Assembly (NCBI GenBank): GCA_030704615.1
Contig: CM060732.1
Span: 53,423,053-53,487,052, forward strand
From: Takakia lepidozioides
Taxonomy: Eukaryota; Streptophyta; Takakiopsida; Takakiales; Takakiaceae
DNA length: 64,000 nucleotides
Direction: 5' to 3'
In this document: positions 41,340 through 53,400 of the stretch, piece after piece
Numbering within the stretch: the stretch's first letter is position 1
Layout of the letters: the number at the start of each line of letters is the position of its first letter
Program-made: the position numbers and the translations under genes
Notes under the pieces: model-generated
Told to the model about the DNA's origin: nothing
The model's database searches: none
The model's input: only the letters and a program-made list of their open reading frames with translations

Positions 41340-43800
41340 GCTTAGACCTCGAGGGGGCCGCGGGAGGCCGTGTACGCATCTGAGAGGAGAAGAGAGGGAA
41401 CCCAGATTGTAGCTTTGATATTGTTCCCTGTGATTGCATTTGACAAGCCTCAGAGCTGCTGAAGGTATTTTGGGAATGACAGCAAAGTCCATGGAGGCGT
41501 CTTGTCCGATACACGGAGCCCACAAGCCTGCTTATGGGTCCTCTTCCCTGACCTCCCAGCGTCTCTCCTCGTTTTCGTCTCATATACCTGCTTCCTTCAG
41601 TGACCTTTGCAAATTCAGACACTGGAACTTCGACCTGTAGGTGGGCAATTCACGGTTTGCAGCGGGAGAAAGGGAACGGTGGGAGGAGAGGTTGCGGGTA
41701 GACATGGACTGCTCAAGCCTGTAAGCTCGGTGGCCAAGCGCGCAGGCATGGCGGAAGGTGCCAAGCACAGGCTGCAGAAAGGAAAGTGGTGGCAGAGAAG
41801 AAGCAGGAGCAGAGGAGTGGTGATGCGTTCAGCGGGTTAAGGTCAAGTGTGTGCAGTGCTGGGTACGCAGTGGGGTGATGAAGGCAAGGGAAAACTTGTC
41901 GACATCCTGGCCCAACGCTATGACATAGTTGCGCGGTGCCAGGTATTCCCTGTTTACACCCGGCACACCTCTCTCTGCTCTCACTTGTTGTGCGTATACA
42001 TTGACACAGAAAGATCCCTATGTTTAAAGAGAGAGGTAACCAGTCTGCCTAAACCTCGAGAGACGGTATGGTGGCTTACAATGTGGGGCCAGGGTGTGTG
42101 CGTGGATACCTGGCCCGGGGAGGAGCCAACGCCGGCCACACTATCTACAATAGCGAGGGCCAGAAGTTTGCCCTGCATCTGGTCCCCTCTGGCATCTCCG
42201 GAACGGCCTCCGTGTCGGTGATTTGTGCCATTTAGACACACTGCGCAACAAACTGGAGATTCTGCTGCAGGATGCTGCCAGCAGATTCAAGGGTTTTGAG
42301 TACAATAAGTCAGTGTTGGAGGCAGAGATGGAGCAGTACACAGAAATGGCAGAACGATTGGAACCCTACATTACTGACACGGTGTACTACATTGATGAAG
42401 CACGCTCCCAAGGCAAGCGCATTCTCATTGAGGGTAGCCAGGCCACTATGCTTGACATTGATTTTGGGACCTATCCTTTTGTCACTTCATCCAATCCTTC
42501 CGTTGCACTGGCCTGGGCATTGCCCCCAAGCACCTTGGTGATCTTGTTGGCGTGGTAAGTGACCTCACTGTCCTTTCTTTCATCCAGTGGGGAGAAACTG
42601 GGAAGTGAAGTGAAGTAGTGATGGCCAATAGTTCAGCCTCTGTGGACATCCATGCAAACTAGGGGTTTGAAACAATTCTCCTCGATAGACCTCAATGAGG
42701 GTTTGGCAGTTAAGATGAAATAACATCCTGATACCAGATTGATTTTATTCAGGAGTTCCCCTAGTGCACAGACCCCTTGCATCCCTCTAGGGAGACCCGT
42801 TACACTGGCAGTGATTTTTACTGTAGAAAAACTATGTGATAGAGTGAAACCGAAGCAAATCTTGTAACTTGGAAATCGTGTAACTTGGAAGCTTTGCCAA
42901 TTGTAGGCCAAAGCATACACAACGCGAGTGGGATCGGGCCCCTACCCAACAGAGCTTTTTGGACAACTGGGTGAAGACTTGCGTGCTGCAGGTCATGAGT
43001 ATGGCACCTTAACAGGAAGGCCCCGGCGCTGTGGATGGCTGGATATTGTTGCCCTGAAGTTTGCATGTGTTGTAAATGGGTTCACAGCTCTCAACCTTAC
43101 AAAACTTGATGTGCTGTCAGCCTTGCCCGAGTTGAAACTAGGGATAGGCTATAGGACCCCTGATGGGCATCGGCTGCACTCATTCCCAGCTGACCTCACT
43201 GTCCTGGAGCAAGTTGAGGTCTTATTCTGGTCTTTCCAGTCCTCTACCTGCATCTTCTACCCTCCTTTATCTTTTGTCTATATTATTAATGTGACTTTCT
43301 CTTCTGTTGTAGGTTAGGACTTTTGACACTTTTATATGGGAATATACAGTGTGTTCATGGGTTGAACTCTGTGGTGGCCTACATGGAATCTCTACAAACT
43401 CCTTATCTGCTGGAAAGGCTTGTTTCACATCACACATGGTTCTCAGGTTTGACTTGTTCAGGGTTTTGGGAATTTGGACAGGTGGAGTACGAGGTGTTTC
43501 CAGGCTGGGAGACAGATATCACAGCTGTCAGACGCTACGAAGACTTACCAGTGGCAGCCCAGAGATATGTTGAAAGAATAGAGCTGTTTCTTGGGCTGCC
43601 GATTCAATACATTGGTGTTGGCCCCGGAAGGGATGCATTGATTGTCAGAGATTAGTTGCATTTGTAGCCTTGTCTGAGCTCAGGTGCAGCTCAGGCGCGG
43701 GCGCCTCCAATGAGAAAGGCAGTGTGTTAGCAGGCAAAGATATTCCAGGTAGCAATGCAGGTGCTACAACCTGGAATATACAGGCCTTGCTCATATTTTC
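41340..43800 (+). pseudogene. Adenylosuccinate synthetase, dead upstream tandem copy
   Basis: Parallel to the intact gene at 45-47.7 kb along its whole length. It keeps [20 protein letters not shown] (about 41860), [26 protein letters not shown] and [13 protein letters not shown]. Inactivating changes: a frame change and stop in the transit-peptide exon (about 41600-41640); a 247-bp deletion in exon 2 (junction near 42197) that removes the IMP-site blocks including [12 protein letters not shown]; and a 10-bp deletion near 42503 that removes GGICTG and shifts the frame. EGGQ has become EGSQ. The duplicated unit spans about 41340-43800 and 44940-47850. Confidence 0.85.
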
Positions 43801-44939
43801 TCATGGAGATCCTACTGAAATTTTTGCCTACTGCTTATGGGAGTGTAAGTCAGTCACGAGAGAGATTGAACATCAATGGCAACACAACAGATCCTTCCTC
43901 TTCGGCTTCACCAGATTTTGACAGATCTGACATCAACTGGAAACATGTCAAAACCTCCACTAAGACTAAGCTATGCTATCAGTACAGAGAGTACACTAGT
44001 TTTCTCCCCTCTCTCTGGATCTATCCTCAGACCTCTAGGGTCGTATGTCATTTTCGCTCACAGCTGCTGAGCTCCCACCTCGGGTCTCATCGCGATGCCC
44101 TGGGCAAGGTTCTTGAGCTTCGGCCTGCTTCTAGGATGTTCGCATTCTAATAAGTGCTCATAGTTACGTCAGCATTCTTGGGGACATCTGTCACGGTTAA
44201 CCGTGAGTTCAGGCCTTATGGCAGCCTTCGGGCCAAAAAAGGATTTTAATTTTTTTCCCTTCAATAATCTTACAAAGTTTCCAAGGGCTTCCTCCCCTTT
44301 CAATTTTGTTTTCAATTTAAAAAAATTAAAAAATCAAACTAATATTCGGAAATGCTATAACATCTGCATTGAATACGCACTTGAAACCAAAGAAAGAAAA
44401 AAGGAAAGAAAGAAAGAAATATTAGAGCAGATTTGACAGTGAGAATTCTCATAATCCAATGTTTTTTGTTCCGGGCAATTCGGGCAGCTTCAAGACTGTA
44501 CCTTGATGACGTGGCCTCCGAGACGTGGCAGATATGACGTCATTTATTTTAAATTTTCTCTGCCTCATTTTGCGTCATTTTGAATTCCTCTGCCTCCGAT
44601 ATTTAGCCTCTGCTCTGGAAACTATTTCTGTGTAGTGTCTCCTTGCAACGTTTTTTCGTTTTTCTTTGAACGATGAACTGAGAACGGACGCTCTTCATGT
44701 GGAGCCCACAGCAGCATGAACCAACAAAGATTCGGCCTCACCCTGCAACAGATTCAAAAAAAGGAGTTACCCCAATCCTCATCTCGGTAAAGTTGGGAAT
44801 GCAACCGTTGATCAAGCATATTGAAACTGATTTCTTACAATCAGTGTGCTAAGTATATGTTTAGTAACTGGTTCAGTGTATGCACAGTAACTAGTTTATG
44901 TGAGGTGGTGATGTGAGGGTTGTGTGCAGGAGGAACGCC
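43801..44939. other. Spacer between the tandem copies; promoter region of the intact copy
   Basis: Three ACGT elements lie close together at about 44507-44541: gatgacgtggc, gagacgtggca and the palindrome atgacgtcat, of the bZIP (G-box/CRE-like) type. An AAAG-rich microsatellite is at about 44390-44420. No gene is seen. Confidence 0.4.
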
Positions 44940-45086
44940 TCGAGGGGGCCGTGGAGGCCTGTGGCGCCAACCCTACACTGCGTCAAGCATCTGAGAGGAG
45001 TATAAAGGGAACTCAGATTGTAGCTTTGACATTGTTCGCTGTGATTGCATTTGCCAAGCCTCAGAGCTGCTGAAGATATTTTGGGT

Positions 45087-47697
45087 ATGGCAGCAAAGTC
45101 TATGGAGGCGTCTTGTCTGATACACGGAGCCCACAGGCCTGCTTATGGCTCCTCTTCCCTGGCCTCCCAGCGGCTCTCCGCGTTTTCGTCTCATACGCCT
45201 GCTTCCTTCAGTGGGTTTCTCAGAGGACATTCGCAAATTCAGACACTGGAACTTCGACCTGTAGGTGGGCAATTCACGGTTTGCAGCCGGAGAAGGGGAA
45301 CGGTGGGAGGAGAGGTCGCGGAGATCTGGGGTAAACATGGACTGCTCAAGCCTGTGAGCTCGGTGGGCGAAACGCGCAGGCATGACGTAAGGTGCCAAGC
45401 ACAGGCTGCAGAGAGGGAATTGGTGGCAGAGAAGATGCAGGAGCAGAGGAGTGGTGATGCTTTCAGGGGCTTAAGTCAAGTGTGCGCAGTGCTGGGTACG
45501 CAGTGGGGTGATGAAGGCAAGGGAAAACTTGTCGACATTCTGGCTCAGCGCTATGACATAGTTGCGCGGTGCCAGGTATTCCCTGTTTACACCCGGCACA
45601 CCTCTCTCTGCTCTCACTTGTTGTGCGTATACATTGACACAGAAAGATCTCTATGTTTAAAGGGGGAGAGGTAATGACTGAGAGAGAAGTGCAGTGACGT
45701 GACTGTTTTGGTGGGAGATAGTATTACCATGTTTCCAAGACGTGTCAGAGAGTGTTTGTGATGAAAACACTTGTCCGTGTTGGGTAACACCTGTTTCCGG
45801 AAAGTGTACATTAATCGGGAACCACACGCAAACCTCAAGTCTCTTTGAAGCCCTGCAAATTGTTCCTAGAGAATAAACGAATAGGTCCAGAGTAACCAGT
45901 CTGCCTAAACCTAGAGAGACGGTATGGTGGCTTACCATGGGGGGCCAGGGTGTGTGCGTGGGTACCTGGCCCAGGGAGGAGCCAACGCTGGCCACACTAT
46001 CTACAATAGCGAGGGCCAGAAATTTGCCCTGCATCTGGTCCCCTCTGGCATCTTGAATGAGGAGGCGGTGTGTGTGGTTGGGAATGGAGTAGTGATCCAT
46101 CTTCCAGGGTTTTTCAAAGAGATTGATAGCTTGGAGGCCAAGGGCGTGGCCTGCAAAGGCAGGCTTTTGGTGTCGGACCGCGCACATCTTCTATTCGATA
46201 TGCATCAAACAGTAGATGGGCTACGGGAGGCAGAATTGAGGGGATCCATGATAGGGACCACAAAGCGGGGAATTGGCCCATGCTATGCAAGCAAAGCCAT
46301 CCGGAACGGCCTCCGTGTTGGTGATTTGCGCCATTTGGACACACTGCGCAACAAACTGGAGATTCTGCTGCAGGATGCTGCCAGCAGATTCAAGGGTTTT
46401 GAGTACAATAAGTCAGTGTTGGAGGCAGAGATGGAGCAGTACACAGAAATGGCAGAACGATTGGAACCCTACATTACTGACACGGTGTACTACATTGATG
46501 AAGCGCGCTCCCAAGGCAAGCGCATTCTGATTGAGGGTGGCCAGGCCACTATGCTTGACATTGATTTTGGGACCTATCCCTTTGTCACTTCATCCAATCC
46601 TTCGGTGGGTGGCATTTGCACTGGCCTAGGCATTGCCCCCAAGCACCTTGGTGATCTTGTTGGCGTGGTAAGTGACCTCACTGTCCCGTCCCTTCTTTCA
46701 TCCAGTGGGGAGAAACTGGGAAGTGAAGTGAAGTAGTGATGGCCAATAGTTCAGCCTTTGTGGACATCAATGCAAACTACGGGTTTGAAACAAATGCTCC
46801 TTGATAGACCTCAATCAGGGTTTGGCAGTTAAGATGAATTAACAGACTGGCAGTGATTTTTACTGTAGAAAAACTATGTGATAGAGTGAAACCGAAGCAA
46901 ATCTTGTAACTTGGAAGCTTTGCCAATTGTAGGCCAAAGCATACACAACGCGAGTGGGATCGGGTCCCTACCCAACAGAGCTTTTTGGACAACTGGGTGA
47001 AGACTTGCGTGTTGCAGGTCACGAGTATGGCACCACAACAGGGAGGCCCCGGCGCTGTGGATGGCTGGATATTGTTGCCCTGAAGTTTGCATGTGTTATA
47101 AATGGGTTCACAGCTCTCAACCTTACAAAACTTGATGTGCTGTCAGCCTTGCCCGAGTTGAAACTAGGGATAGGGTATAGGACCCCTGGTGGGCATCGGC
47201 TGCACTCATTCCCAGCTGACCTCACTGTCCTGGAGCAAGTTGAGGTAAACAGTTCTTATTCTGGTCTTTCCAGTCCTCTACCTGCATCTTCTACCCTCCT
47301 TTATCTTTTGTCTATATTATTAATGTGACTTTCTCTTCTGTTGTAGGTTAGGACTTTTGACACTTTTCTTTGGGAATATGCAGTGTGTTCATGGGTTGAA
47401 CTCTGTGGTGGCCTACATGGAATCTCTACAAACACCTTATCTGCTGGAGAGGCTGCTAACCTTGTTTCAAATCAGACATGACTCTCAGGGCTGACTTGTT
47501 CAGGGTTTTGGGAATTTGGACAGGTGGAGTACGAGGTGTTGCCAGGCTGGGAGACAGATATCACAGCTGTCAGACGCTATGAAGACTTACCAGTGGCAGC
47601 CCAGAGATATGTTGAAAGAATAGAGCTGTTTCTTGGGCTGCCGATTCAATACATTGGTGTTGGCCCCGGAAGGGATGCATTGATTGTCAGAGATTAG
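45087..47697 (+). CDS. ADSS: Adenylosuccinate synthetase, plastid type, 4 exons
   Basis: Catalyses GTP-dependent joining of IMP and aspartate, the first committed step to AMP. Exons 45087-45575, 45975-46667, 46933-47244 and 47524-47697 all join in phase 0, giving 555 residues. Transit peptide: [20 protein letters not shown]. Motifs: [17 protein letters not shown] (P-loop with catalytic Asp), [12 protein letters not shown] (catalytic His), [119 protein letters not shown]. All key residues are present, so it is probably the functional copy. Intron 1 has about 240 bp (45660-45900) missing from the dead copy. The region before the P-loop is longer than usual for plants. Confidence 0.93.
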
Positions 47698-47849
47698 TTG
47701 CCTTTGTAGCCTTGTCTGAGCTCAGGTGCAGCTCAGTCTCAGGCGCCGCCAATGAGGAAGGCATTGTTTTTTCAGGCAAAGATTGCCCAGGTAGCAATGC
47801 AGGTCCCAAAACCCTGGAATATACAGGCCTTGCTCATATTTTTGTTACC

Positions 47850-50229
47850 TCTGGTTTTATGGGGGAGTCACATCTAACAAGGTTACTGCTCCCAGCGACA
47901 ACAATTCTCATGGCCAAAGGAATGTGTGTCCTACGTTGTCTGAAATTTTCCAGGCTTACACCGTCCTTTCTGTGAAGTGGTTTGAAGGATCAAGCACATA
48001 GAGCTCAACAAAATGTATGCTTGGAAGTAGCAACCAGTAGAGGTGGGAGTGTTGCTACATTTTGAAGACTGAAGCCCACTGTGCCAAGCATTGTCCAAAA
48101 TCCAATTTATTGTATTGGTTAATGTTGCATCTTGACTTAACATTTGGTCAAAGGATCAAAACAATTGAGTCCTACTTGAGTTTGATGTGTGTGTGTGAGA
48201 GAGAAAGGGATAGAGAAGACTATGGCCCAAGTGAGCGTAACAAAAGCCATATCGTCTTGCGGCTTCAGCTCCCTTTCCAGTGGGCATTGTAGACTTTCTT
48301 GGTGGATGTGTGTTATAAGGTGCTGGTGCGTGGACTCAACTATTTCCTAGTTTGTCGCTTGTTGGCAATGATGGCCTTTAAAATTTGGCAGAGTTTTGGC
48401 ATGGGGCATAGTGGGTGCAGGGGAGTGGCCAAGACTTGGTGGATGTAATAAAGTCTTGGTCCCTAGCCTAGCCAATAACCTGCCACAGGAATTTTTAGTG
48501 AATGAGCTCTTCTACCCTTCTTAGATTTTCTCTTCAAGATAGAGCTTTTGGTGCCACTTTTCTCACATGCTATCAATACGGTTGCAAATGCAATGGCTCA
48601 TCAAACCTACCTACCGAATTTGGCTCAATTCAACTCTCAATTGATACCACCATGGATTTTAACTACTCGTGCAGAAGTTTGCAAAATATGTCAATGAAGC
48701 TGGACTATTTCTCTCCTCTATGGTAGACTGAAGACTCCGTACTATGTGATATGAAGCTCCAGAATAGGCTTGCAGAAGATGGACAAGAGCAGAGCCACTA
48801 ACTCTTCAGAGAAAGCACCGCGTGAGCAATTAGGTTTTGGCCTGTAGTTTGGCCCTGGTTTCACTTGGAGGCCTAAGCATTATACTCTTTTGAAGTTCAG
48901 GGGCCAAAGGAGGGGCCAAGTCTGACCCAGCTTGGCCCTGGCCTTTTAATGTAAAGCGCCCCGAGTGCAATGGGGACTGACTATGTGGGTACACTTCTTC
49001 AACGAATTGAGAAATTTCAAACCAATCTGCAGTATGTCATGGCAGAGGCAAACCATTCTGCCTATCTCTGTGGCAAATCTAAGATGGGAGGGAAACCTGT
49101 GTTTGATCAAATACAATTACACCACCACCCACCCGAATCACCTTTATGGATATGGGAGTCAATGCTGAGTCTGGATCAAGAGCAAATGTGATGGTGCCTG
49201 CTTTGAAGGCTGTATTGTCTAAAAATTAAAACAAAAGCATGCGCCAGACTTCTGGAAAGACACCGGGGGGAAGCTCCCTACTCTCATTACCGATTAAGCT
49301 CATTATTCCAATGCACACAGGTCCAGTCATGTGTAAAGATCCACCAAGGGGAATAAACCAAGTCTCCTCACAGGACCTTTCACATCACCACTGCACTTGA
49401 GGTTTCCATATAACAATCTTTCATCCAAATGGATTGATAAATGCTGTTGATGGACAGTTCTAATGATTAGACTTCAACCCTGCTGCCAAGGCTCCTGATA
49501 CATATCCCTCAGGCAGGCCTGAAAACCCAACACCTCCACCCTTTTGTCTTCCCTCCCCCTCCTCTATGTGCTGAAGTCTGACGGCTACAATAGATAAGAA
49601 AAAGACTATGCAGCCTGAGATAGTTAAGTGTATGCTTCCAATCCCACCTGTTACGAGGTGGGCGCTTTATTACTTTCTTGTGTTACCGGCACAACTTGTC
49701 TCACAGTTCTCCCCGCAGGGACTTCGAAGTCCCAGATACTCAGTTCAGTAAGGGACAACAAACCTGTAACCTCCAACCTGGATTTGAATCCAGGAGGTCC
49801 TGCTGTGTGACCCTAATAAGTGGGCACCCTAACAACTGGGCTGTGTTTGAAAATTATGATCACAACATCAATTATACATCTTGATCTCTTTCCCCCCTCT
49901 CTCTCAAAAGCAACTTTCAGACTCCGGGTTTGGTTCCAGAATAGGCTAGGAACAGTCACATTGGGCAGGCAAGAAACAACACATCAATTGTCACTACCAG
50001 GTGGATAAAGCAACCACCTTACTTGTACAATCCATACTGCACCAGACAAGCCACACATTCCATTAGGGTCACAACCAGCAATGAACTTGAAAGAGAGAAC
50101 TGAATACAGCCGGTTGGCAATCAATACTGCGATTGATCACTTGTGGCAACTTCCTGAGGCCTCAAATTTTTGCTCCTCAAATCAATATCTCTGGAGAAGG
50201 ATATCTTAAGAAAAAGCATAAAGGAGGCA
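47850..50229. other. Intergenic; 3' region of two convergent genes
   Basis: The first part follows the adenylosuccinate synthetase repeat unit; the last part is the presumed SCC4 3' untranslated region. Apart from the tRNA-like repeat at 49.64-49.87 kb no gene or RNA was recognised. Confidence 0.4.
49640..49870 (-). repeat. tRNA-like (SINE-type) element
   Basis: On the minus strand agcccagttgttagggtgcc resembles a polymerase III A-box region. About 45 bp later cctggattcaaatccagg forms a T-arm with a B-box. Further 3' are a perfect palindrome gggacttcgaagtccc and the hairpin cccacctcgtaacaggtggg. This order suggests a SINE with a tRNA-derived head. The B-box block recurs at 33.93 kb. Confidence 0.45.
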
Positions 50230-50481
50230 TCAAATGTCAGGGAACTGTGAAACCTCAAGGATTGCACATGTAATGGAACAACTGAAATGAATGACTCCAT
50301 AGGATATTGAAGCCTGGACATCACCTCTGACAGGATTTTTCAATCTCCATGCACCATTCGTGCAAGAAACGATGTTGAATCGTCTACCTAATTCCTTAAG
50401 AAAATTTTCAATAAGAAAAAGAACTAAAAACATGATAACACGGGACTTAGAAAGGAAAATGGCACAAATGAGCAACAGAAC

Positions 50482-53400
50482 CTGCAAAAGATGGAGATGG
50501 TTGGAAGCTGCTTTGGCGACCTCAATGCGCTGCTTAAGATCCTCTAGTTTTTTGGATTCAGCCTCTGCATGCTCCCCCTCCTTGGCTGTTTCGCCCACTT
50601 CCCGGTATAATGCTGCGCTTCAAGAAACATGTCAGTTTGGTTCTCCATCTAACTGCTAGATTGCAAAACCCTCTATATAAATGAGGATATGATTGTACAA
50701 CTTTTGACTCGTTGATGATTTAGCAGTTGACTAAATATGTCAGTTAAACCCCTGCATATTGTGAAGGCATTTCAAAGTTTTGTCTTCTTTTTTAGCTTGC
50801 TTCCTTGTCCCTGGGGTTTGGTGCTTCAGTCCAGCAAAAGCATGGGTCCAAAGCCACAAGGTTACTGCACGCAGAGTCTAAACAGTTACATCTTACATCA
50901 ACCACAATCTGCCACATGAAAGAGAACACACCATATACGTACTCATTGCACTGGCCTGTGCACTGTGATCTATACTAAAAACCTTGGTAAGGAGAAAAAC
51001 CTGAGACTTGGTGGGTTGATTACCTCTAAGCTCTGCAAGCACTCCCACTTGCGTGGGAATATCATGGAGAGCTTTTGCTAGTGTGAATGAAGACTTCAGG
51101 ATGTCTCTGGCTTGTGCAGTATCATGCATCGCAAGTGCCAGGCTACCCAAAACCGTCAAATACTGTGACACTAACTGGTGGTTGCCTAGTTGTTTATGCG
51201 TCAGTTTTAGTCCCGTAGCCAACCGTGTCCTGCATCACATTATTGTTCAGAACCAGCACTTTGAAGTTACCTAGACAGAATCACATGCAAAATTACATCC
51301 TCACCATCGTTTCAGTAGAATCATGCCAGAAAAAAGAAGGGTCTATTGTAATCTTGACTTTCTTACACTGAAGACATCTTGCAGCAGGTGGAGCAGGCCC
51401 CTAGTCTTCCTCTTTGCAGAGCGGGTAATAATCAAGACTACAGGTCAGTTCATGAGTCTATAAGCTTTGATACTCAAAAGGTTTAAACGTTCCAAACACA
51501 ATTGTACAAACAGCGACAGATTCATACACTATTGGGCAGAAACTGTGAAGAGGTGCTGGGGAAAGTGATGTGCATCATTCTTTCCTCTGAGCTACAGCAC
51601 TGCCCTCAGATGGAAGGTTGACAGGGGACAAAAAAAAAGGTGAAAAACATCTGATACCGTGCTTCTTGCAAGTTATGTTGCTTCATCTGTAGAACGCCAG
51701 AGGCAAAAAGAGCAGTCGTCTTCTCACGCACGCCCACATACGAGTCCATCATGCGGTAGACAGGAGCTATTAGGTCCAAAGCCTGCAGGCCTCTCACAAT
51801 ATACAACAGGGGTAAAACTTCATAGCAACAATACTCAGCACTTCCATTCGACCACAGTGCCTAATTGCCCTGATGGATAGATTGATCAGTGAAAACATAA
51901 ACATTCAAAATGCAATTGCTGGTTGGTGAAAGCCAAGCATCAGTCCGATTATCCAACCTTGGCAGTCAGGTTCATGTTGTGATTGGCAAACCATACATCT
52001 TGGAGATAAATCTGAAAATCCTCATACATTCTACAGAAAAAACCAAAATTATTAAAGGCACCTCCCTCAACCAAGACCCCCCAGCAATCATCCCGACAAT
52101 ATCTGGATGAAACAAGCAAGCCTGCAATGAGAGACGGCCACCTGAGAGGATGAGTTGGGGTCGCCAATGCAGATGTAGGACACTGCTGCATTCACGTGGC
52201 ACATTGCTTGCATTCCCTGGCTCTCAGACAACTGTCCCCTTCCCCAAAATTCAGCCCATCCTCACCCACATTACTCTTTGCCAGTCCAGATACATTACGT
52301 AGAGGAATCTCCACCTGCAGAAGAGCTGGTACCTACCCTCACAGTGAATGAATCCTGACGTCCACGGCCCACACTATGGCATATTATCAGCTGTTTCATA
52401 TCCATCTTAACAGTATGTCCCCCTTTCTCACAGAAAACATGGAATCCACCTCTCAAAGTCACAGAGACAGGTGATGTGTCAATCTGTTATTTTTATTTTC
52501 TTCTCAGTCCTAAACAACGCATTATGGTTCTTGGGAACACGAAGTTCAGTAATATGTGAGTGACTATGTCACCCCCTTGCATCCTCTCCTAGGGGTCCCA
52601 CGAGGTTTAGATTGGGTTGTTACCTTGGAGGCCTGAATGAAGTGTAGTGCAGCATCATGGAAGCAGCCAACTGAGTGGGCATAGTGGCCCAGAAGCATCT
52701 GAATATTGCTCTCACTGCCATGTAACATCCCTGGAAACCGCCCAAACCAGTCCATCACTTGGACTAGAGACTGGCTTCTCCAACACCCCACAAAGAGACC
52801 CCTTTTCTTAGATTCTTGCACCAAGTAGTCTGCCTGACCAAAGACTAAGTAACGCTGACCAACAGGGAAACTGGCCTCTATCATTCGACTTGTTATCAAA
52901 ACCAAGACCGTCTGTCTGTATCTCTCCCTCTCTTAACACTAGAACAATTTACAAGACAGATCATACTGTTCCTTGATGGATGGGCCAACCACCTCTGCCT
53001 CATATCTCAGATGTAAAAGAACTGAAAGCTCTTACAGAATGCCAGGAAAAGGGAGAAACGCACAAGGCCACATAGCTCACAGGGAGTTCCACGTATATTC
53101 AAGTCTTTATACCTCTTGGGCTTCAATTAAATCGGTGCGTGTGAGGTCAATGACGATCTTGTTTTCAAGCAGCTGTAGCAACAGCACCAGATATACACCC
53201 CCTGTCGATATCGCCCAATGTTGCAAGTCCGCCTCTACCACCCCCATGCCACAACTTTCAGTTCAACTGGTTTTATGTCAGGATGGCTACATTGAAGCTG
53301 GTTGTTCATTCTATAGCTCACTACACAGGTAATTTCCTTCTGGAAGCACATTTAAAACTGGCTTTCACAGCTGTGATAAGGGACATGACACTTCTGGAAA

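Noticed and set aside
43323-43570. Extra exon in the synthetase copies ([13 protein letters not shown])
   Set aside because: In the intact copy the phase-0 splice 47244 to 47524 gives the family sequence [14 protein letters not shown], so this stretch is intron.
49640-49870. Functional tRNA gene
   Set aside because: The T-arm is good, but a full cloverleaf with acceptor stem, anticodon arm and proper spacing cannot be drawn.
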